55,543 nt of DNA from Verrucomicrobiota bacterium (lineage in GTDB: Bacteria > Verrucomicrobiota > Verrucomicrobiia > Limisphaerales > J093): assembly GCA_016871715.1 (NCBI GenBank), contig VHCO01000020.1, forward strand, positions 1 through 55,543. The letters are read 5' to 3'. Positions 8,870 through 18,109 of the stretch are shown here, in pieces. The number at the start of each line of letters is the position of its first letter. The first letter of the stretch is position 1. The notes below the pieces were generated by a model, which was not told the origin of the DNA, ran no database searches, and was given only the letters and a program-made list of their open reading frames with translations. The position numbers and the translations under genes are program-made.

Positions 8870-10858
8870 ATGAACATCGAGCGAAGGTCCCGGTTAAAAA
8901 GTGTGATACTGGTGGCAAGCCTGGCCGTGGTGGCTGCGGGTACCGCCGAGCAGCAGGCCCTGCCGCGCGAGGACGTGGTCGAGGTGCCCGCCATCGGCAA
9001 CGGCCTGTGCGTCGCCAACGCCTTCCAAAGCAACATGGTCCTCCAGCGCGACAAGCCTCTGGTCATCTGGGGCTGGGCCAGTCCCGGCGAAAAGGTCACG
9101 GCGACCTTCGCCGGGCAATCCGCGCAGGCCACCGCCGGCCCGGATCGGTTCTGGACGGCGAGCCTGCCCGCCCTGCCGGCTAACGCATCGCCCGCCGTCA
9201 TGACCATTGCCGGGCGCGACCGGACGCTAAGGCTGGAGAACGTCCTCGTCGGCGATGTCTGGGTACTCGGCGGACAGAGCAACATGGAGTTCGAAATCGC
9301 CAAGGTGGATGACGGGATGCTGGAGATCGCCTCGGCGAACTTCCCCGAAATCCGCCTGCTGACCATGCCGGTCGGGAAGGGCTTTGCCTCGGTGCCAAGC
9401 TTCGAGCGGTTGCACGAATGGAGCGACTGGTCGCAGCGCCACTTCCGCAAGGGCGACTGGGAAGTCTGCTCGCCGGAAACGGTCAAGGAGTTCTCCGCGA
9501 TCGGCTACGTCTTCGGCCGCCGCATCCACCTGGCCACCCAAGTGCCGATCGGGCTTATTGACACTTCGATCGGCGGCACCACCGTGGAAACCTGGACGCC
9601 CGAGCACGTGATGCGCTCGATCCAGGGCAAGGAAACGAAGGAAAAGATGCAAGAGTGGCAGGACAAGATCGCCGCCTACGACGCCCAGGACGATCTGAAG
9701 AAACGCCTCGCCAGCTACGAAGCGCAGATGGCCAAGCTCGCCAAAGAAGGCAAGCCGATGCCCGCCCACAGCCAGCCACCCACGGATCTGCGCCCGGGTC
9801 CGGCGGTTGACCGGAACCGGCCCGGTTACTGTTACGCCTCCGTGATTCGACCCCTTGAAGGGCTTGCCGTTCGCGGGGCGGTTTTTCACCAGGGCTTTAA
9901 CAATTGCTTCGAAGGCTCGGCCGGCGCGCGCATGTACCGGCAGGTGTTTGGCGGCATGATCCAGTCGTGGCGCGCGGCCTTCAACGACGCGGAGCTGCCG
10001 TTCTGCATCGTCTCGCTTTGCACCGCCGGCGAACCGCAAACGCTCGATCATTTCGTCGAGCCCATGGCCGATGTCGGAGCGCTGATTCGGGAAGCTCAGT
10101 ATCAAACCTTCCGGGATCTTCGCGCTGCCGGCGACCAGACGATCGGGTACGCCAGTTCCTACGACCTGCGCAAGAGCTGGTATCACCCGCAGATCAAGAT
10201 CCCGGTGGGTGAACGCGCCGCCAAGTGGGCGCTGGCCAGCCCATACCGGCTCCTCGGCACCCGCGATGCCGATGACTACTGGCTCCCGCCGACGATTGAG
10301 AAAGCCGAGGCGACCAGTGGCACGCTGCGCCTAACCATGAGCACGGAAATCCGCACGCGCGACGACAGCGACGGCAGGCTGCTCGGTTTCGCCATCGCCG
10401 GAAGGGACCGCCGTTTCTATCCCGCCCAGATCGACTATCTCACCGAGGGCGTGGACGGCCAGAACCGCCCGATCCAGAAACGCAACGTCCTGGTGCTGAC
10501 CAGCCCGTTCGTCGCGCAACCGGAGCATTACCGCTACGCCTGGGCGCGCAATCCGCTGGCTAACCTTGTCAATCACCGCCAGGTTCCGCTGGGCACGCAG
10601 CGCAGCGACGACTGGCTGCCGGAGGAAACGCCGATCAAATTCCCCGCCCCGGCCGGCGCGGACGAGCGGGCCCAGCAGCGCCACAGCGCCAACCGGCAGC
10701 GCAAGGAGCTCCAGCTTGCCGACACCGAGCGGCAGATTCTCGAGGCCAAAGCCACCCTCGAACGCCTCGAGGACAAGTTCCGGGCGGACAAGGAATCCTG
10801 GGAAAAGAGCAAGGCCGCCGAAATCGAGAAAGCCCTCGCAAGGGACCCTACCCATTGA
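8870..10858 (+). CDS. Exported sialate O-acetylesterase family protein (SGNH fold)
   Basis: A 662-residue exported esterase expected to remove O-acetyl groups from sialic acids or other acetylated sugars. It has a signal peptide (basic start, VILVASLAVVAA) and a beta-rich N-terminal domain with the family feature NMVLQRDKPL. The catalytic block GGQSNME has Ser137 as nucleophile. The conserved WYHP segment with H439 probably supplies the base. The last 60 residues are charged and helical (coiled-coil-like), an extension beyond the usual end of the family. It stands alone: broken genes lie upstream and a repeat lies downstream. Proximity to the GH2 and sialidase-like genes fits a glycan-degrading lifestyle. 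Confidence 0.87.
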   Translation: MNIERRSRLKSVILVASLAVVAAGTAEQQALPREDVVEVPAIGNGLCVANAFQSNMVLQRDKPLVIWGWASPGEKVTATFAGQSAQATAGPDRFWTASLPALPANASPAVMTIAGRDRTLRLENVLVGDVWVLGGQSNMEFEIAKVDDGMLEIASANFPEIRLLTMPVGKGFASVPSFERLHEWSDWSQRHFRKGDWEVCSPETVKEFSAIGYVFGRRIHLATQVPIGLIDTSIGGTTVETWTPEHVMRSIQGKETKEKMQEWQDKIAAYDAQDDLKKRLASYEAQMAKLAKEGKPMPAHSQPPTDLRPGPAVDRNRPGYCYASVIRPLEGLAVRGAVFHQGFNNCFEGSAGARMYRQVFGGMIQSWRAAFNDAELPFCIVSLCTAGEPQTLDHFVEPMADVGALIREAQYQTFRDLRAAGDQTIGYASSYDLRKSWYHPQIKIPVGERAAKWALASPYRLLGTRDADDYWLPPTIEKAEATSGTLRLTMSTEIRTRDDSDGRLLGFAIAGRDRRFYPAQIDYLTEGVDGQNRPIQKRNVLVLTSPFVAQPEHYRYAWARNPLANLVNHRQVPLGTQRSDDWLPEETPIKFPAPAGADERAQQRHSANRQRKELQLADTERQILEAKATLERLEDKFRADKESWEKSKAAEIEKALARDPTH

Positions 10859-10884
10859 CTGTAACAGGTCAGTCTCGGGTGGCC

Positions 10885-10938
10885 GTAGCGCAGATGTTCA
10901 ATCTGCCGCATAGCAGAATTGCATTCTGCAAACCGCCA
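10885..10938. repeat. Short palindromic intergenic repeat (GTAGCGCAG type)
   Basis: Two hairpins follow one another: GCAGAT-GTTCA-ATCTGC and GCAGAAT-TGC-ATTCTGC, preceded by GTAGC. The element lies between the esterase and serine dehydratase genes and resembles the opening half of the 41574-41690 element. Confidence 0.6.
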
Positions 10939-10994
10939 CTTCGCGAACCCACCTTCACGGAGCCTCGCCCGGCCAGCCAAGTGCACCTTACCCC

Positions 10995-12557
10995 ATGACC
11001 CCCGTCTCCATTTTCAACGACGTGATCGGCCCCGTGATGCGCGGGCCTTCAAGTTCCCATTGCGCCGCGGCGCTGCGCATCGGGCGGCTCGCCCGGGATT
11101 TGATGGATGGCGAAATCGCCGAGGTGCTCGTCGAGTTTGACCGTGCTGGCTCGCTGCCGACTACCCACGAAAGCCAAGGAAGCGACATGGGTCTCTTTGG
11201 CGGTTTGCTCGGCTGGGAGGCGGATGACGACCGCCTGCCCACCTCCGCGCAGGCGCTGGCGGACGCCGGCATCAAACTGCGCATCGAAACCGTTGAGGTC
11301 GGCGACCCGCATCCGAACACGTACCGCCTCACGCTGCGCAACGAACGGGAAACGCACTCCCTCATCGCCATCTCGACCGGCGGCGGCATGATGGAAGTCA
11401 TCGGCATTGATGGCGTGCCGGTGCACATGGACGGCGGTTATCACGAAACCCTAATCTGGCTTCCTGCCGGCGTCGAAGCCCGATGGAAGGCCGATGAAAT
11501 CATCGTCCACGATTTGGGCGAACGGCAACTCGTGCAGGTCAAGGCAGCCCAATTTGTCTCCCCCACCGGTTTGACGCCGCTCGCGGTGAAGAAACTCTCC
11601 CCCGTGCTTCCGGTGCCATCGCGGAAAGACCTGCGTCTGCCTTTCACAACCTGTGCCGAAACGCTGAGGCACGATAGCGCACGAAATACCCCCCTCTGGC
11701 TGCTCGCGGTCGAGTACGAGCGTGCCCGCGGCGGTTTCACGGAGGCCGAAGTGCTGGCGAAGATGCTCGCCATCGTCCGCATCCTGCGCAACTCCATCGC
11801 CAGCGGCCTTGCCGGCACGAGTTACGAGGATCGCGTGCTCGGGCATCAGAGCGGGCGGTTTGCGGAACTGTTGAACGCGGGCCGTCTGCTCGAGGGCGGC
11901 GCCTTGAACCGCATCGTGCTCTACGTCACCGCGTTGATGGAGGTCAAGAGCAGCATGGGCGTCATCGTCGCCGCGCCGACCGCCGGGGCCTGCGCCGCTC
12001 TGCCCGGCGCGGTGATCGGCATGGCGGAGGCGAGGGGCCAGGGCGAGGAGCACATGGCGCGGGCGCTGCTCGCCGCTGGATTGATCGGTGTGTTCATCGC
12101 CACCCAGTGGACCTTCGCGGCGGAAGTCGGCGGGTGCCAGGCGGAAGGCGGCGCGGCGGCGTGCATGGCGGCCGCGGCGCTCGTCACCCTTGCTGGCGGC
12201 ACGCGGGATCAGGCCCTCGCCGCGGCCTCGATGGCCTTGCAGAACATGCTGGGCCTCGTTTGCGACCCCATCGCCAACCGCGTCGAAGCCCCGTGCCTCG
12301 GCAAGAACGTCATGGCCGCCTCCAACGCGCTGGCCTCCGCGAACATGGCCCTCGCCGGCTTCGATCCGCTCATCCCGTTGGACGAAGTGATCGAGACGGC
12401 CAAGAGGGTGGCCGGCCAGATGCCGCGCGAATTGCGCTGCACCGCACTGGGCGGGCTCTCCATCGCGCCCACGGCGAAGGAGATTGAACAAAGGCTCACG
12501 GCCAGAAAAGCCGCTGCGTGCGGGGGCCCGTGCAGTTGTCGTGGACCGACCGAATGA
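10995..12557 (+). CDS. sdaA: L-serine ammonia-lyase (iron-sulfur L-serine dehydratase)
   Basis: A 520-residue cytoplasmic enzyme that converts L-serine to pyruvate and ammonia with a 4Fe-4S cluster. The N-terminal (beta) part carries the GPSSSH motif, with Cys instead of the usual Thr after it. The C-terminal (alpha) part has the glycine-rich APTAGACAALPG, GGCQAEGG, and the paired Cys region VCDPIANRVEAPC that binds the cluster. It is the single-chain form, about 60 residues longer than the E. coli enzyme. Its TGA overlaps the ATG of the truncated M24 peptidase gene (ATGATGA), so the two were once co-translated. Confidence 0.9.
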   Translation: MTPVSIFNDVIGPVMRGPSSSHCAAALRIGRLARDLMDGEIAEVLVEFDRAGSLPTTHESQGSDMGLFGGLLGWEADDDRLPTSAQALADAGIKLRIETVEVGDPHPNTYRLTLRNERETHSLIAISTGGGMMEVIGIDGVPVHMDGGYHETLIWLPAGVEARWKADEIIVHDLGERQLVQVKAAQFVSPTGLTPLAVKKLSPVLPVPSRKDLRLPFTTCAETLRHDSARNTPLWLLAVEYERARGGFTEAEVLAKMLAIVRILRNSIASGLAGTSYEDRVLGHQSGRFAELLNAGRLLEGGALNRIVLYVTALMEVKSSMGVIVAAPTAGACAALPGAVIGMAEARGQGEEHMARALLAAGLIGVFIATQWTFAAEVGGCQAEGGAAACMAAAALVTLAGGTRDQALAAASMALQNMLGLVCDPIANRVEAPCLGKNVMAASNALASANMALAGFDPLIPLDEVIETAKRVAGQMPRELRCTALGGLSIAPTAKEIEQRLTARKAAACGGPCSCRGPTE

Positions 12558-13117
12558 TGAACCTCGATTCCATTCAACGCGAGCTGCGAGCTGCCCGCCT
12601 CGATGGCTGGCTGTTCTTCGACCATCACGAGCGGGACCTGCTGGCCTACCGGTTACTGGGCCTCAAGCCGATCAGCCTGGTTTCCCGGCGCTGGTATTAT
12701 TCCATCCCGGCGCGCGGCGAGCCGCGGGCATCGGTCCACCAGGTGGAGCCGCACGTCCTCGATGCGTTGCCCGGCGCCAAGCTCCCGTACGCCCGCTGGC
12801 AGGAGCAGGAGGCGGGCTTGCGCCAACTGCTGCAAGGGGCGAAGAAAGTGGCCATGCAGTATTCGCCGCGTTGCGCCGTGCCCTACGTGGCCAACGTGGA
12901 CGCCGGCACGATCGAGGCAATCCGCGACCTCGGCGTCGAAGTCGTCAGTTCGGCCGAGCTGATCCAGGTGTTCGAGGCGAGATGGACGCCTGCCCAATTG
13001 GATCTGCACCTGGAAGCGGGTCGCCGGGTGGACCGGATTCGGGCCGAGGCGTTTGACTTCATCCAACAGAGCATTCGCGCGGAAAAACCGCTGGACGAAT
13101 ACGGCGTGCATTGGTAA
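12554..13117 (+). pseudogene. N-terminal half of an M24 (Xaa-Pro aminopeptidase-like) peptidase
   Basis: A 187-residue frame that matches the creatinase-like N-terminal domain of M24 peptidases (LRAARLDGWLFFDHHERD; later VFEARWTPAQLDLH) and the first helix of the pita-bread domain. It stops at EYGVHW, just where the catalytic domain with its five metal ligands should begin. The gene is therefore cut by a deletion whose right edge lies a few bases before the Gfo/Idh/MocA gene. Its start overlaps the sdaA stop by four bases. It cannot be an active peptidase, although a folded N-terminal domain could still be made. Confidence 0.75.
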
Positions 13118-13137
13118 TCGCAATTGAACAACCACAA

Positions 13138-14433
13138 ATGCCTACCATGAGCAAACAGTCGTTCCTTAACCGGCGCCAGTTCCTTCGGACTGCCGGACAC
13201 ACAGCCACCGCACTCGCCTCCGTTTCCACCGTCGCGCCCTCGGTCCGGTCCGCACCCGCGCCCAACCAGACCATCGGGGTGGGGTGCATCGGCATTGGAA
13301 CTCGCGGCGGCGACCTACTGAACGCCGTGGCGGTGGCGTCCGGAGTCAAGGTCGTGGCCGTCAGCGACGTTTATGCGCCACACCGCCAGAAGGGCCTCGA
13401 GCGCAGCCGGAATCCTGAGACCAAAGCCTACGAGGATTATCGCGAGTTGCTGGCCGACCCGAAGGTGGACGCCGTGGTCATCGCCACGCCCGACCATTGG
13501 CACTGCCCGATGGTGCTCGACGCAGTCCAAGCCGGCAAAGATATCTACTGCGAAAAAGGACTCTCCCGGACGCTCGAGGAGGCCAAGCGGATGCGCGACG
13601 CGCTCAAGCGGAGCAAAGTGGTTTTCCAGCTCGGACACCAGGCGCGGCAGGCCACCTGCGCCTTGCAGGCGAAGGAACTCATCGCCCAAGGCATTCTCGG
13701 GCCGATCACCCTGGTGCGCACGGGGCGCTTCAAGTCCACCCCGCCGGACCGTCCCAATTGGCGCTGGTACGGTTACTATGATCGATGGGATCGCCCCGAT
13801 CCGGAGCAGGTCCGCAACGCGGTCAACTGGGACCTTTGGCTCGGCCCGGCCCCGAAGATCCCATGGAACGAACGGCACTTCTGGCACTGGCGCTGTTACT
13901 ACGCCTACGGCACCGGGTATGCCGGCGACTTGTTGTCGCATGAGATGGATTTCGTGCAATACCTCCTCGGCCACGGCATCCCCGACAACTGCCTCTGCGC
14001 CGGCCAGGTCGCTCTGCTCCGCGACGACCGGGAAGTGCCCGATACCTGGATCGCGACCTACCAGTTCGAGAAGCTGGGCCGCACCGTCACCTTCGAGGGC
14101 AGTATGAACACGACCGACCGCCAACCGGTGACGATCTGTGGACGCGACGCCACGCTCCGATTCGACGCCATTGCGCATGATGTCAGCGATTTCGAGATCA
14201 TCCCGGCAGGCCACCATCGAAAAGCTGATTTGCCCAAAGGCTATGCGCGCGGCAAAACGCCCGCGCAGCCCAACCATATCGTGGATTGGTTGGATTGCGT
14301 CCGGAGTCGCGGCACCCCGAAATGTTCGACCGACGAAGCGTTCATCGAAACCGCCACGTTCCTCATGTCGCTGAAGGCGCAGCAGGAACGGCGCATGGTT
14401 CGCTGGGATGCGGCGCGGGAGGAGATCGTGTAG
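13138..14433 (+). CDS. Tat-exported Gfo/Idh/MocA family oxidoreductase
   Basis: A 431-residue NAD(P)-dependent oxidoreductase acting on sugars or polyols. The N-terminus carries a twin-arginine signal (NRRQFLRTAG followed by an Ala/Thr/Val-rich run), so it should be exported folded with its cofactor. The Rossmann motif is VGCIGIGTRGGD. The family's EKG segment (CEKGLSRTL; usually EKP) holds the likely catalytic Lys, and GYAGDLLSHEMD is the conserved substrate-domain block. ATG at 13138 was taken as start; ATG at 13147 is equally possible. The gene follows the break in the M24 gene by 20 bp, so its original promoter may have been lost. The substrate cannot be told. Confidence 0.85.
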   Translation: MPTMSKQSFLNRRQFLRTAGHTATALASVSTVAPSVRSAPAPNQTIGVGCIGIGTRGGDLLNAVAVASGVKVVAVSDVYAPHRQKGLERSRNPETKAYEDYRELLADPKVDAVVIATPDHWHCPMVLDAVQAGKDIYCEKGLSRTLEEAKRMRDALKRSKVVFQLGHQARQATCALQAKELIAQGILGPITLVRTGRFKSTPPDRPNWRWYGYYDRWDRPDPEQVRNAVNWDLWLGPAPKIPWNERHFWHWRCYYAYGTGYAGDLLSHEMDFVQYLLGHGIPDNCLCAGQVALLRDDREVPDTWIATYQFEKLGRTVTFEGSMNTTDRQPVTICGRDATLRFDAIAHDVSDFEIIPAGHHRKADLPKGYARGKTPAQPNHIVDWLDCVRSRGTPKCSTDEAFIETATFLMSLKAQQERRMVRWDAAREEIV

Positions 14434-14488
14434 CCCAATGGGCTTGCGCCTGCCCGCAACGCTCCGAGCCTGAGCGCGCGGACGCCCG

Positions 14489-14517
14489 TTGCGTGGCAGC
14501 GAACGATGCAATAAGCT
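14489..14517 (+). promoter_or_regulatory. Possible promoter of the nucleotidyltransferase pair
   Basis: TTGCGT (14489-14494), a 17-base spacer and TAAGCT (14512-14517) lie six bases before the ATG at 14524. The boxes are imperfect, but the geometry is close to that of the promoters at 8254 and 35513 and would again give an almost leaderless transcript. Confidence 0.35.
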
Positions 14518-14523
14518 GCTGGC

Positions 14524-14805
14524 ATGTCGAACGTCCACGATGATCCCGCGGCGTTGAAGGCGCTGCAAGATGCGATCTACCGTGATCGAGTCCAGCGCGC
14601 CCGCCGCATGACGTTGGAACAACGATTCGCCGAGGCCATTGAACTGACGAACAGCGTTTTCATTCGGATGCACGAAGGGGCGATGTGGCAGTTGAAGACC
14701 ACGGATGCGGACGCGGGATGGCAAGAAGTGCGACGTCGGCAGGCTCGTTTGAGCGGCGTCCACGACGCGGGCCGCTTTGTCACCAAAAAGCCAGCCCGGT
14801 CATGA
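14524..14805 (+). CDS. Small unknown protein paired with a nucleotidyltransferase
   Basis: A 93-residue, charged, mainly helical protein with no family I can name. Features visible are MTLEQRFAEAIELTNSVF and WQLKT in the middle and a basic C-terminus. Its TGA overlaps the ATG of the nucleotidyltransferase gene (ATGA). That arrangement is typical of two-gene toxin-antitoxin or MNT modules, so a role as partner of that enzyme is inferred from position only. Confidence 0.6.
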   Translation: MSNVHDDPAALKALQDAIYRDRVQRARRMTLEQRFAEAIELTNSVFIRMHEGAMWQLKTTDADAGWQEVRRRQARLSGVHDAGRFVTKKPARS

Positions 14806-15365
14806 CCGTCGAGGAACTTGCCGCTGCCGTGCTGGACGCCTGTGACACCGAAGGCGTGGATCATCTAATCACCGGCGCTTTTGCAGTCAGCGCGTTTGGC
14901 ATCCCGCGCGCAACCAAGGACGTGGACATCCTGTTGAGCGTGACCACAGGCGATCCCATCGCACGGGTGGTCCGAAGACTGGAGCCGATTGTGGAATTCG
15001 ACCGGCAAGCCCAGTTCGACACCCTGACTTGGAGCAAGCGCCTCGTTGGTACGGCCCGCGGCAGCCCGCCATTCAAAGTGGAGTTGTTCGAGCTATTCAG
15101 CGATCCGTTCGTGCTTTCGTTGTTCAGCCGCAGACGAAAAGCGTTTTCCGATCAACTTGGTCGGACCACCTGGCTCCCCACCCCCGAGGACGTCATCGTG
15201 CAAAAACTTCGCTGGGGTCGGAACAAGGATTTGGACGACGCCCGCGACGTCTTGGCCGTGCAAGGCCCGGAAACCCTCGACATGGCCTGCATCGAAAAGT
15301 GGTGCACCCAGCACGGCACGACCGACCGCCTCCGCGCCGCTCTCGCCTCCATCCCGCCGATGTGA
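14802..15365 (+). CDS. Nucleotidyltransferase-fold protein (MNT/AbiEii/DUF6036-like)
   Basis: A 187-residue protein with the polymerase-beta-like nucleotidyltransferase signature: glycine-containing ITGAFAVSAFG, then RATKDVDIL with D40 and D42 as likely metal ligands. A further feature is the helical block LPTPEDVIVQKLRWGRNKDLDDARD, common in AbiEii-like proteins. Proteins of this type transfer nucleotides to a partner or to tRNA in toxin-antitoxin modules. The four-base overlap with the small upstream gene supports a two-component module. A decayed relative lies at 6828-7001 on the other strand. Which of the two proteins, if either, is toxic cannot be told. Confidence 0.75.
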   Translation: MTVEELAAAVLDACDTEGVDHLITGAFAVSAFGIPRATKDVDILLSVTTGDPIARVVRRLEPIVEFDRQAQFDTLTWSKRLVGTARGSPPFKVELFELFSDPFVLSLFSRRRKAFSDQLGRTTWLPTPEDVIVQKLRWGRNKDLDDARDVLAVQGPETLDMACIEKWCTQHGTTDRLRAALASIPPM

Positions 15366-15582
15366 ATGGGCCTGGGAAACGCCAGGGCGAACCGTTGGCG
15401 CGGACCTACAAGCGCGTCAGGTGAGCGCAAGCCAGCCCAGAGGCGTTGCCAAAAGCTATGACGAAGTACCAAACCGGCACCGAAGCGAAAGTGGGCGTCT
15501 TCCAGGTCGCCACGCGGCCAGTACTCGCTTCCCATGAGAACGCCGGCCGTGCTATGCTGCGTGACGTCGAGAGAATTCCAGT

Positions 15583-17049
15583 ATGCCCGGCCGCCGCTCG
15601 TTCAAGACTGACGAGAGCTTTCTCGAAAAGCTCGCGATTGGAGCTATCGGCGCACGAGCAGTGTTTGCAGAATTGCAGCGCCAAGGCCACCAGCCCATCG
15701 AACTGGAGCGCGGTTCGATGGGCTACAAGATTTGGAAGAACATCAAGATCAAGCGGCTCCGCGTACCGGACCTTCTCTGCCTCCAGTGCGGCACGCGAGT
15801 CGAAGCCCGTGCCAAGACGCAACTGGAGATCAGCATGTCCCACTCGCTCTCCGATCCCGAGCGCGGCTGGGACAAGGGGTTGAACGACCGCGATGTCGTT
15901 GCGCTTTCCATCTGCGCCAAAACCGGCGAAGGCCCGACCGACTGGCAGGCGAACCCGCTAATCCAGTTCGTCTCCGCCGCGGCATTGCGGCAGGTTTTCG
16001 CCGCGAAGCAGGTCGTCACTGAGAAGCCCAAAGGCGCAGGCGAGGCCTTTGAGTTGCGAGTGACTTGGCCAAGTGCAGTGGCCAGCAGTGACGGCGTCAT
16101 CCACGCTCTCAGCCGCGAACGGGTTCAGTTCAAGCGCGAGCCTGACCAACGAACCATTTCTCTTGCGCTCAGCAAGAAGAACCTGTCGCTGCAACCGTTG
16201 GTCAAGGTTGGCGACACCATCCGCGCTGGCCAAATCATTGCCTCGGTTGTGCCAGTTGCGTCCAACCTGCCATGTTCCGGGCTCGCGGACTCCTCCAGCT
16301 TCCTCGCCCTGCTGGCGTCGCCTGCCGTCGCTGACCGCTACACCGCCGCGAAAGCCCTGGCGCACCTCTGTGAAACCGCAGCCTCCGCCGCCCTTTCCCA
16401 CCGGATGGCGGACGAGCGAGAGCACATCTTCGTTCGCCTTGAGGCTGCTGCTGGACTCGCTCGCGCTGGTGACCGTGCGGGGATGGCCTTCATCCAGCAG
16501 ACTCTCCACGGCCAATACTTGGAGTATCGCCTCGAAGCCGTGGTCATCCCCGGCGAGATTCGGACGGACGACTCCCGCGAGGCGGTTACGAAAGTGCTGC
16601 TCGACCAAGCCCAGCACGCCGAGATACGTGCCGGAGCCGCTTGGGCGCTCGGCGAATTGAAGCAAGCGTCCAGCATGGACGCGCTGATTCAAGTCTTCCT
16701 TGAACTGGCCGAACCGGTTCGCATCGAAGCCGCCCGTGCCTTACGCAAGATCGCCGCTACCGCCGACGCCAGCGTTGCCGCCAGACTCCCCGCCGCCCAA
16801 GAAAACCAGCGCGCCGGCATCGCGTGGGCCGTGAGCCGGTCTGGTCGCGTCAAGGTTCGCGAACTTCTCCCGTTGCTGGTGGACGACGACGCCCGCCGCT
16901 GGGTCGCCTACATACTCGGCACGCAGGGCCAGCAAGCCTGCATCGGCCAGATTGAGCAACTGCGCCGCCTCGATCCAGAGGTCTATTTCGCTGCCACCGT
17001 CCTCTGGAAGATTCTGGCCAGTTGGGTGTACGACTTGGAGGAATACTGA
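15583..17049 (+). CDS. HEAT-repeat protein with a possible nuclease N-terminus, first gene of a methyltransferase operon
   Basis: A 488-residue protein in three parts. Residues 1-120 contain RVPDLLCLQCGTRVEARAK (PD at 62-63, E74, R76, K78), which recalls a PD-(D/E)xK nuclease core with a variant ExK, flanked by GARAVFAELQRQGH and the strand DRDVVALSI. Residues 165-240 are beta-rich and end in VKVGDTIRAGQIIASV. Residues 255-480 are HEAT-like helical repeats (AEIRAGAAWALGEL, VRIEAARALRKIA). It lies one base before the N4-cytosine methyltransferase gene. As the methylase partner it could be the restriction subunit, with the HEAT region as sensor or scaffold; that is inference. No known restriction enzyme was recognised. 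Confidence 0.6.
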   Translation: MPGRRSFKTDESFLEKLAIGAIGARAVFAELQRQGHQPIELERGSMGYKIWKNIKIKRLRVPDLLCLQCGTRVEARAKTQLEISMSHSLSDPERGWDKGLNDRDVVALSICAKTGEGPTDWQANPLIQFVSAAALRQVFAAKQVVTEKPKGAGEAFELRVTWPSAVASSDGVIHALSRERVQFKREPDQRTISLALSKKNLSLQPLVKVGDTIRAGQIIASVVPVASNLPCSGLADSSSFLALLASPAVADRYTAAKALAHLCETAASAALSHRMADEREHIFVRLEAAAGLARAGDRAGMAFIQQTLHGQYLEYRLEAVVIPGEIRTDDSREAVTKVLLDQAQHAEIRAGAAWALGELKQASSMDALIQVFLELAEPVRIEAARALRKIAATADASVAARLPAAQENQRAGIAWAVSRSGRVKVRELLPLLVDDDARRWVAYILGTQGQQACIGQIEQLRRLDPEVYFAATVLWKILASWVYDLEEY

Positions 17050-17050
17050 C

Positions 17051-18109
17051 GTGCCAACCGCTCTGCCAATCCCGCTTTACACAACCGACTTGGGCCAAGC
17101 CTACGTTGGCGACTCGCTCGACCTCCTTCCGCGCGTGCCCGCCGAGTCCGTGGACCTCGTCATCACCTCGCCGCCGTTCGCGCTCCAGCGCCAGAAGGAA
17201 TATGGCAACGAGACCGAGGACGCCCACGTGAACTGGTTGCTCCAGTTCGCCGAACTGGTCAAGCGCGTGCTCAAACCCACCGGCAGCTTTGTGCTCGACC
17301 TCGGCGGTGCCTACCAGAGCGGACGCCCCGTGCGGTCGCTCTACAACTTCCGCGTTATGCTCCGCCTGTGCGACGAACACGGCTTCCGACTCGCCGAAGA
17401 ATTCTTCTGGCACAACCCGGCCAAACTCCCATCGCCCATCGAATGGGTGAACAAGCGCAAGATCCGTGCGAAAGACTCCGTGAACACCGTCTGGTGGTTC
17501 GCGAAGACCGACTTCCCGAAAGCCGATGTCCGCCGCGTCCTCGCGCCCTACTCCGAGCGGATGAAGAAACTCCTGCAAGACGCCGAGAGCTTCTACCGTC
17601 CGAAGATCCGCCCCTCCGGCCACGACATCAGCGGCAACTTCGCCAACAACAACGGCGGTGCCATCCCGTCGAACCTCCTGCAAATCCCGAACACTGAGAG
17701 CAACTCCCCCTACCAGCGCCACTGCGCGAGCGTGGGAGTGAAGCCGCACCCGGCGCGCTTCCCGGAAAAGCTGCCGACGTTCTTTATCCAATTCCTCACG
17801 GATCCCGGCGACACGGTGCTGGACATCTTCGCCGGCTCCAACACTTCAGGCAGTGCGGCGGAAAGACTTCACCGCCACTGGCTGGCCTTTGAGAAAGACC
17901 GTACCTACCTCGCCGCGTCCGCCTTCCGCTTCGTGGACGAACTCCCTTTAGCAGACCGCGCCACGCTTTGGAGCCGGCTCCACTCGCACGATTTGCCAGT
18001 GGAAGTGAGCCGCCAGCAGCGGGAATTGGTGCTCCGTGAAAAGTCCGTGTCGTATGCGGTAAGGTGCAAGGAACGTCCGCCAGTGTCGGGGAAAGGAGAA
18101 GAACCATGA
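17051..18109 (+). CDS. Site-specific DNA methyltransferase, N4-cytosine type (M.PvuII-like)
   Basis: A 352-residue DNA methyltransferase. The catalytic motif IV TSPPF (S40-F43) with Phe marks N4-cytosine enzymes of the M.PvuII type. The block following it (QRQKEYGNE, FVLDLGG, WHNPAKLP, DSVNTVWW) is also the pattern of that group. Motif I, the AdoMet site, is DIFAGSNTSG near D258, so the motif order is IV before I (beta class). It starts with GTG one base after the stop of the HEAT protein gene. Its TGA overlaps the ATG of a TIR gene, so the three genes formed an operon. The recognition site is not predictable from this sequence alone. Confidence 0.88.
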   Translation: MPTALPIPLYTTDLGQAYVGDSLDLLPRVPAESVDLVITSPPFALQRQKEYGNETEDAHVNWLLQFAELVKRVLKPTGSFVLDLGGAYQSGRPVRSLYNFRVMLRLCDEHGFRLAEEFFWHNPAKLPSPIEWVNKRKIRAKDSVNTVWWFAKTDFPKADVRRVLAPYSERMKKLLQDAESFYRPKIRPSGHDISGNFANNNGGAIPSNLLQIPNTESNSPYQRHCASVGVKPHPARFPEKLPTFFIQFLTDPGDTVLDIFAGSNTSGSAAERLHRHWLAFEKDRTYLAASAFRFVDELPLADRATLWSRLHSHDLPVEVSRQQRELVLREKSVSYAVRCKERPPVSGKGEEP

